In this document: positions 54,042-54,714 of the stretch, in pieces
Numbering within the stretch: position 1 is the stretch's first letter
Layout of the letters: every line of letters begins with the position of its first letter
DNA from: JBEKHT01 sp049511715
GTDB taxonomy: Bacteria; Chloroflexota; Anaerolineae; Anaerolineales; RBG-16-64-43
Assembly: GCA_049511715.1 (NCBI GenBank)
Contig: JBEKXU010000020.1
Location: 1-54,714, forward strand
Direction of reading: 5' to 3'
Length of the DNA: 54,714 bases
Translations under genes and position numbers: made by a program
Notes under the pieces: model-generated
Databases searched by the model: none
What the model saw: only the letters and a program-made list of their open reading frames with translations
Told to the model about the DNA's origin: nothing

Positions 54042-54269
54042 ATGACGACTGTGCTTTGGCGGCCCGTCCAGACGAAGCTTTGTGAGCGTGTTGGCGAAGT
54101 GGCGACGCTTGAGGTGCAGCTAGTATTCCCGGGCGAACTCCTCCCCGACCAACCTCCGCGCGTTCGCTCACGGCGTTGCTCTCTTGCTCTGCAATGCAAC
54201 CAACTCGACCTAGCGACCTGCATCTGGGCAGGAACCCAACCCGAGTACGACCCGCTCGGGCAAAGCTAG
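54042..54269 (+). CDS. Small cysteine-containing protein, unknown function
   Basis: This 75-aa protein has AGGAGA 5-6 nt before its ATG. The sequence looks coding: a beta-like segment VGEVATLEVQLVFPGELLPDQPP, then RRCSLALQCN and TCIWAGTQPEYDPLG, giving three cysteines in its last third. The pattern recalls small conserved proteins of Chloroflexota, but I cannot name a family. It lies 210 nt after the methyltransferase gene on the same strand. Confidence 0.5.
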   Translation: MTTVLWRPVQTKLCERVGEVATLEVQLVFPGELLPDQPPRVRSRRCSLALQCNQLDLATCIWAGTQPEYDPLGQS

Positions 54270-54714
54270 CGCAAGGCTTCAAGACCTAGTTTCTACAGAG
54301 ATCCTCTTCCTCAGCCGGGACGGCGCTTCATGCGGGGGCGTCATTGTATCGGGGCATGAGCCTGCGGGGCCGCCTCCAGGGGCAGGAAGGTTACGGTGCC
54401 GCCCGCTGGTGGGTTTGGCCCAGTGACCTGGGACGCGCCCCCGCTTCACCCCGTTTGGGCACCAGCCCTTGTACGACCAATCCCTCCGTCCTTCCCTTCA
54501 ATCCCCTCTTCTCCTCCCGTAACCCGAGCGCGGATGCCGCTTGGGAAGCCCATCGCTACTGCCCGGACCGAAGCTTTGATCACGGCTCCGGAGCTAGCCG
54601 GACTTTCGCTATTCGAGGTGAAAAATCAAGAAAGTGGCCGGAATTCTGCATCTTTTTCGCAAAGGTCTGCACCACAAGACTTCGCCTGGGCGCTTGTGAT
54701 TTCCGGGGGCGGCT
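54270..54714. other. Gene-free stretch to the window edge
   Basis: No supported gene or structured element is visible up to the edge. Confidence 0.4.

Overview
The window is GC-rich bacterial DNA. MalT-like ATPase/BTAD fusion regulators, a one-domain Roadblock protein, an archaeal/actinobacterial-style TrmI and small membrane genes together suggest a Chloroflexota (Anaerolineae-like) chromosome. That assignment is inferred from gene style; no marker gene fixes it.

Layout. 1-5.3 kb is worn ground: a cut-off IS200/IS605 transposase, a multiply frameshifted glucose-6-phosphate dehydrogenase remnant, a DegV gene with a palindromic operator, a decayed membrane-protein frame and an EamA transporter broken at a G6 run. 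5.3-18.4 kb holds single genes set in long gene-free gaps: a zinc-ribbon membrane protein, folD with a terminator, a second degV, four alpha/beta hydrolases (one of the dienelactone hydrolase type), a double-CDGSH Fe-S protein and a tRNA with anticodon CAT. 18.6-25.4 kb is a complete [NiFe]-hydrogenase maturation set, transcribed leftward as hypA, hypB, hypF, hypC, hypD, a SAM methyltransferase and hypE, ending in a strong terminator. No hydrogenase subunit lies in the window.

25.6-36.4 kb carries rpe, an FAD oxidoreductase, pyrG with a 12-bp leader hairpin, a Roadblock / SpoIIE-phosphatase / P-loop / ATP-grasp group, an M20 peptidase, trmI and a CoA-type Nudix hydrolase. 37.6-40.7 kb is an overlapping yqeY-pgpH-ybeY operon, followed by an endonuclease IV-like gene.

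The most unusual region is 42.1-47.8 kb, all on the minus strand: a 1073-aa STAND/TPR/BTAD regulator, a 65-aa peptide made of six 9-residue repeats ending in PPSGSGS, a 97-aa protein resembling NHLP-clan (Os1348/Franean1_4349) RiPP precursors, and a GAF-histidine-kinase-like protein that has lost its phospho-acceptor His. I read this as a candidate undescribed peptide (RiPP or signalling) cassette. 48.4-53.8 kb has sua5 and then a membrane/lipid-flavoured run: a YbhN-like flippase-domain protein, orphan RCK_C and NIL domains, a diacylglycerol-kinase-family enzyme, a ChbG/YdjC deacetylase and a methyltransferase.

A recurring regulatory feature is a -10 box 6-8 nt before the start codon with no Shine-Dalgarno (3676, 18376, 37605, 47823, 49813). 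This predicts leaderless mRNAs, while neighbouring genes have strong Shine-Dalgarno sites.
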